Shown piece after piece: positions 5,922-8,568 of a DNA stretch of 8,568 nucleotides. Source of the stretch: Thermoflexia bacterium. Lineage in GTDB: Bacteria; Chloroflexota; Anaerolineae; B4-G1; SLSP01. Position numbers and translations under genes: made by a program. The first letter of the stretch is position 1; the number at the start of each line of letters is the position of its first letter. The stretch spans positions 1-8,568 of the forward strand of contig JAUWHU010000194.1 in NCBI GenBank assembly GCA_030605705.1. Direction: 5' to 3'. Under the pieces are notes generated by a model that saw only the letters and a program-made list of their open reading frames with translations, had not been told where the DNA came from and did no database searches.

Positions 5922-8072
5922 CAGGTCAAAATCGTACCACCGGCCCCGATATTGGAGGCGAAACTTGAGCCGTTTCCAGCCGGCGGGCAAGCGCGGGTTC
6001 GCAACCGGCCCTTCGTCTGTCAGGCGGATGCCGCCAAAGCCAAAGACCGCCGCCTGCCACAGCCCGCCCAGTGTCGCCGCGTGTATCCCCTCCCCGGTAT
6101 TACCTCGCGCGTCCTGCAAATCGGTGCGCCCCGCAAGGAGAAAATAGCGATAAGCCTCCTCGACGCGGCCCTGCTGCGCGGCCAGCGCTGCCTGGATCGC
6201 CGGCCCCAGTGAGGAACCGTAGGTCAGATCGGTGCGCGGCGTGTAGTAATCCCAGTTGGCCGTGATCGTTTCTTCGTCGTAGTGTTCCGCCAGCAGATAC
6301 AGCAGCATCAGCACGTCGGGTTGCTTGAGGACCTGGTATTCCTGCACCCCCTCAATACCCAGGAGCGACTGCATGGAACGGTCACGCGGTTCGTAATCGG
6401 CCAGCGAGATGTCTTTCAGGGCGAAGAAGCCCTCGAATTGTTCCAACAGCAGCCCCCCCTCCGGCGCGTGAGGGATGTACAACCGCGCGATGACGTCACG
6501 CCAGTGGGCCAGCCGCTCGTCCGTCAAATCCAATTGCTCCTCCAGGTCGCCTGCCTTCTCCGCGGATTCCTGCCGCAGCCAGGCCAGGAGTTCCAGCGCG
6601 GTCTCCAGGTTCCAACACGCCATACGATTCGTGTAAACGTTGTTGTCCACGTGATCGTGGTATTCGTCCGGCCCAATGACGTCGTTGATCTCATAGCGGT
6701 CCCGTTCCCCGCGCCATTCCGCGCGCGAAGCCCAGAAACGCGCCGTGTCGAGGATGATCTCCGCGCCGTAATCCCGCATGAAGGCATCATCGCCGGTGAC
6801 GCGCCAGTATTGGTGCACGGCGTAGGCCACATCGGCGGTGATGTGCAGCTCGATCTCACCGCACCAAATGCGCACCAGTTCACCATCCGCAGCGATACCC
6901 CAACGCGGTGTGGTCTCGTCGCCGGTCGCCGCGCTCTCCCAGGCGTACATCGCGCCCTCGCAGCCGTTCTCCTGCGCCTTGCGGCGCGCGCCGGCCAGCG
7001 TGTGATAACGATACAGCAGCATGTTCCGGGCGATCTCAGAACGTGTGTAGCTGAAGAATGGCAGGACGAAGGTCTCCGTATCCCAGAAAACGTGCCCGCG
7101 ATAGCCCAGACCGCTCAGCGACTTCGCCGCGATGCTCACGCGATCATCATGGCGCGGCGCGGCAATCAGCAATTGGAAAAGACTGTAGCGCAGCGCCAGG
7201 TCGGCTTCGTCATCGCCTTCAATGGTGACATTGGAAGCTTCCCACTCAGCGGCCCAGGCCGCATCACTGGCAACGCGCAAGGCGTCGTACCCCTGCGCTG
7301 TAGCATCCGCCAGACTGTGCAGCGCAGCCTCACGCGGCTCTGCCGTATCCCGCGCCGAGAAGATCGTCACCAGCTTGTCGGCTGTGACCGTCTCGCCGGG
7401 ATGCAATGTCGCGCACGCGATCAGGGTCGGTGACCAGGGACAGTCCTGGAAAGTATGGACGGTTTCCGTGCCGCCGCTCAGAGTCAAATGACACGCCTCG
7501 CACAAATCAAGGTGAGTGGCCCTGGTCCGCACTTCCAGGTAAGCGTACCCTTCAATCGCCCCTTGATCGAGCCATTCCCAATGCCGCAAACCATCGTTAT
7601 CCACGTGCCCGGACACGCCCGCGCGGAATTCCACCATGCCGCTGAAGTCCACCGAGGTCACCCGGCAGCGGATGCCCAGGACGTGTTCAGCAGCCAGACT
7701 GGCAAAGCGCTCGAAGGCGAGGTCCAGCGTGTGGCCGGCGGGACTTTGCCAGCGCACCGTCCGGGTCAGCACGCCCGTCCGCAGGTCCAGGTCGCGCCGG
7801 TAGTCCAGCACTGTCCCGCGATCCATGCGGAAACGCTCCCCGGCGATGAAAACGGTGAAGTCCAGCCAGTTTGGCACATTGACCAGCTCGGTATGGACGA
7901 GCGGAACGTCATCGAACAGGCCGTGGACCAGAGTGCTGGCCCGCTCCCCTGGGTAGCCTCCCTCGAACGCGCCTCGGGTTCCCAGATACCCGTTGCCGAT
8001 GGTGAACACGGTTTCCTTGTGATTCAATGTCTGTGGATCGAAGGTCGTTTCAGTGACGTGCCAGTTGTGCAT
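5919..8072 (-). CDS. Glycoside hydrolase family 65 enzyme, probable disaccharide phosphorylase
   Basis: Cytoplasmic GH65 enzyme (717 aa, no signal peptide). Characterised members mostly cleave alpha-linked glucosides (maltose, trehalose, kojibiose, nigerose) with phosphate and inversion, giving beta-glucose-1-phosphate; some are hydrolases. The N-terminal motif E..FTIGNGYLGTRG (20-34) opens a beta-sandwich domain to about 260, followed by a linker and an (alpha/alpha)6 barrel. GHVFWDTETFVLPFF (326-340) holds the sugar-binding Trp-Asp. VIGPDEYHDHVDNNVYTNR (465-483) holds the general-acid candidate Glu470. LKQPDVLML (582-590) is the conserved Lys-Gln motif. GSSLGP (619-624) and GNTGEGIHAATLGG (657-670) are expected to form the phosphate pocket, with His664 retained. 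Retention of these elements favours a phosphorylase, but the acceptor sugar cannot be read from sequence. The start ATG at 8072 has AAGAGGA with an 8-nt spacer and yields the complete family N-terminus. The gene follows GH4 by 49 nt (likely same transcript). Confidence 0.93.
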   Translation of the reverse strand: MHNWHVTETTFDPQTLNHKETVFTIGNGYLGTRGAFEGGYPGERASTLVHGLFDDVPLVHTELVNVPNWLDFTVFIAGERFRMDRGTVLDYRRDLDLRTGVLTRTVRWQSPAGHTLDLAFERFASLAAEHVLGIRCRVTSVDFSGMVEFRAGVSGHVDNDGLRHWEWLDQGAIEGYAYLEVRTRATHLDLCEACHLTLSGGTETVHTFQDCPWSPTLIACATLHPGETVTADKLVTIFSARDTAEPREAALHSLADATAQGYDALRVASDAAWAAEWEASNVTIEGDDEADLALRYSLFQLLIAAPRHDDRVSIAAKSLSGLGYRGHVFWDTETFVLPFFSYTRSEIARNMLLYRYHTLAGARRKAQENGCEGAMYAWESAATGDETTPRWGIAADGELVRIWCGEIELHITADVAYAVHQYWRVTGDDAFMRDYGAEIILDTARFWASRAEWRGERDRYEINDVIGPDEYHDHVDNNVYTNRMACWNLETALELLAWLRQESAEKAGDLEEQLDLTDERLAHWRDVIARLYIPHAPEGGLLLEQFEGFFALKDISLADYEPRDRSMQSLLGIEGVQEYQVLKQPDVLMLLYLLAEHYDEETITANWDYYTPRTDLTYGSSLGPAIQAALAAQQGRVEEAYRYFLLAGRTDLQDARGNTGEGIHAATLGGLWQAAVFGFGGIRLTDEGPVANPRLPAGWKRLKFRLQYRGRWYDFDL

Positions 8073-8086
8073 GGTTCAATTCCTCT

Positions 8087-8118
8087 TTTGACGTTTGACG
8101 TTTGACTTTTGACTTTTG
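8087..8118. repeat. Heptamer tandem array TTTGAC-N between GH4 and GH65
   Basis: TTTGAC recurs at 8087, 8094, 8101 and 8108, exactly 7 bases apart, with the seventh base G, G, T, T; a degenerate fifth copy (TTTGTG) follows at 8115. On the minus strand the array reads GTCAAA and lies immediately before the GH65 Shine-Dalgarno AAGAGGA, filling most of the 49-nt gap. The sequence is direct evidence of a short tandem repeat. It resembles the heptanucleotide repeats known from intergenic regions of cyanobacteria and other bacteria, but any function is unknown. Confidence 0.85.
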
Positions 8119-8121
8119 TGC

Positions 8122-8568
8122 TTACTTGATATAGCCAAGATACGGGGCCTGCAATTTGAGGATCGCGGCCAACATCCCTTCCGCGCCCCTGACGCTGTCT
8201 ACCAGCGGATCCACCAACAGGGCCTGCAGTGCGATGTCGCGCGAGCCGGTGATAGCGGCCTCCGAGGTCAATTCGTGGATGGCGACCTGATTGCAGAGCA
8301 AGCCGGCGAATCCTTTGGGAAATGCTCCCAGCCCCACCCCATGGACGCCCTCCTTGTCCACCACTGCCGGCGCCTCCACGATCATCTGTGGCGGCAGGTC
8401 AGCAATCAGGCCGTCGTTCGGGATGTTCACGGCCAACACCTCACGACGCGCACCGGTCACAAGACTCTCGATGAGCGTCACGAGACTCCAGCCCTCTTCC
8501 TCGCCGGTGCCGGTCGCCATTCTGGACAAGGGGGAAACCGCCGGCGTCAGGCAACTCTGCTTGTAACG
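8122..8568 (-). CDS. Glycoside hydrolase family 4 enzyme, C-terminal part
   Basis: The reading frame is open without a stop from the right window edge to TAA/TGA-type termination at 8122, so the true start lies outside the window; the 148 residues seen are the C-terminal third. GH4 enzymes are cytoplasmic, use NAD+ and Mn2+, and act by a redox-assisted mechanism on alpha-galactosides, alpha-glucosides, glucuronides or 6-phospho-glucosides. Recognisable family stretches are VLAVNIPNDGLIADLP, VEAPAVVDKEGVHGVGLG, the ELTSEAAITGSRDIALQALL segment and the following VDPLV. The NAD-binding motif and the metal-ligand Cys and His are upstream and not visible, so the substrate subclass is open. An internal TTG or ATG near 8520-8529 would give a truncated protein and is not a credible start. 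It precedes GH65 by 49 nt on the same strand. Confidence 0.88.
   Translation of the reverse strand, partial: RYKQSCLTPAVSPLSRMATGTGEEEGWSLVTLIESLVTGARREVLAVNIPNDGLIADLPPQMIVEAPAVVDKEGVHGVGLGAFPKGFAGLLCNQVAIHELTSEAAITGSRDIALQALLVDPLVDSVRGAEGMLAAILKLQAPYLGYIK

Noticed and set aside
6282..7433. 383-codon open frame on the plus strand opposite GH65
   Set aside because: It is antisense to the catalytic core of GH65. The Arg/Gln/Val-rich composition and lack of any domain or ribosome binding site mark it as a shadow frame.
7455..8105. 216-codon plus-strand frame running into the heptamer array
   Set aside because: Antisense to the GH65 N-terminal domain, with no family resemblance and no ribosome binding site.
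8087..8118. Heptamer array as a CRISPR array or integration site
   Set aside because: There are no spacers, the unit is only 7 bases and directly tandem, and no cas or integrase gene is nearby.
8122..8529. Small 135-aa complete gene starting at TTG 8529
   Set aside because: The frame stays open to the window edge, and the sequence matches the C-terminal part of GH4 enzymes, so it is a partial gene rather than a small protein.

Overview
The window reads as part of a carbohydrate uptake and breakdown locus from a moderately GC-rich bacterium, most likely a member of the Chloroflexota (Anaerolineae-like). That assignment is inference. It rests on a large family 5 lipoprotein with a Thr/Pro/Glu-rich linker, a GntR regulator fused to a solute-binding domain, the transporter/glycosidase gene mix, and heptanucleotide tandem repeats in the short gaps. 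There is no rRNA or other phylogenetic marker to test it. Every convincing gene lies on the minus strand, so the biological order runs from high to low coordinates.

Layout in transcription order. (1) 8568-8122: C-terminal 148 residues of a glycoside hydrolase family 4 (GH4) enzyme, cut by the window edge. (2) 8072-5919: complete GH65 glycoside phosphorylase-type enzyme (717 aa). The 49-nt gap before it carries a TTTGAC-N heptamer array, and a second, different heptamer array covers its stop codon. (3) 5864-5817: a strong sigma70-type promoter (TTGACA, 17 nt, TATTAT) followed directly by the palindrome TGGTATA-N4-TATACCA. (4) 5785-4310: a 491-aa GntR winged-helix regulator whose effector domain is a signal-peptide-less family 1 (MalE-like) solute-binding domain. 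(5) 4309-4144: a leader region with an inverted repeat, a strong Shine-Dalgarno sequence and a possible 27-codon upstream ORF ending in an ATGA overlap with the next gene. (6) 4143-2143: a family 5 (DppA/OppA-type) binding lipoprotein. (7) 2110-2080: a perfect 12-bp intercistronic hairpin. (8) 2008-1022 and 1008-1: DppB-type and DppC-type permeases, the latter running off the left edge. ATPase genes are not in the window; they may lie beyond position 1.

Working model (inference): the SBP5-BC transporter imports an oligosaccharide or glycoside rather than a peptide, and the cytoplasmic GH65 and GH4 enzymes cleave it. The GntR-SBP fusion senses the sugar inside the cell and controls its own promoter, and possibly the transporter genes behind it. 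The most unusual elements are the fused regulator with a plausible operator placed over its own transcription start, the heptamer arrays on both sides of GH65, and the structured leader and hairpin around the binding-protein gene. No CRISPR array, tRNA, rRNA or transposase was seen. No gap between genes exceeds about 170 nt.
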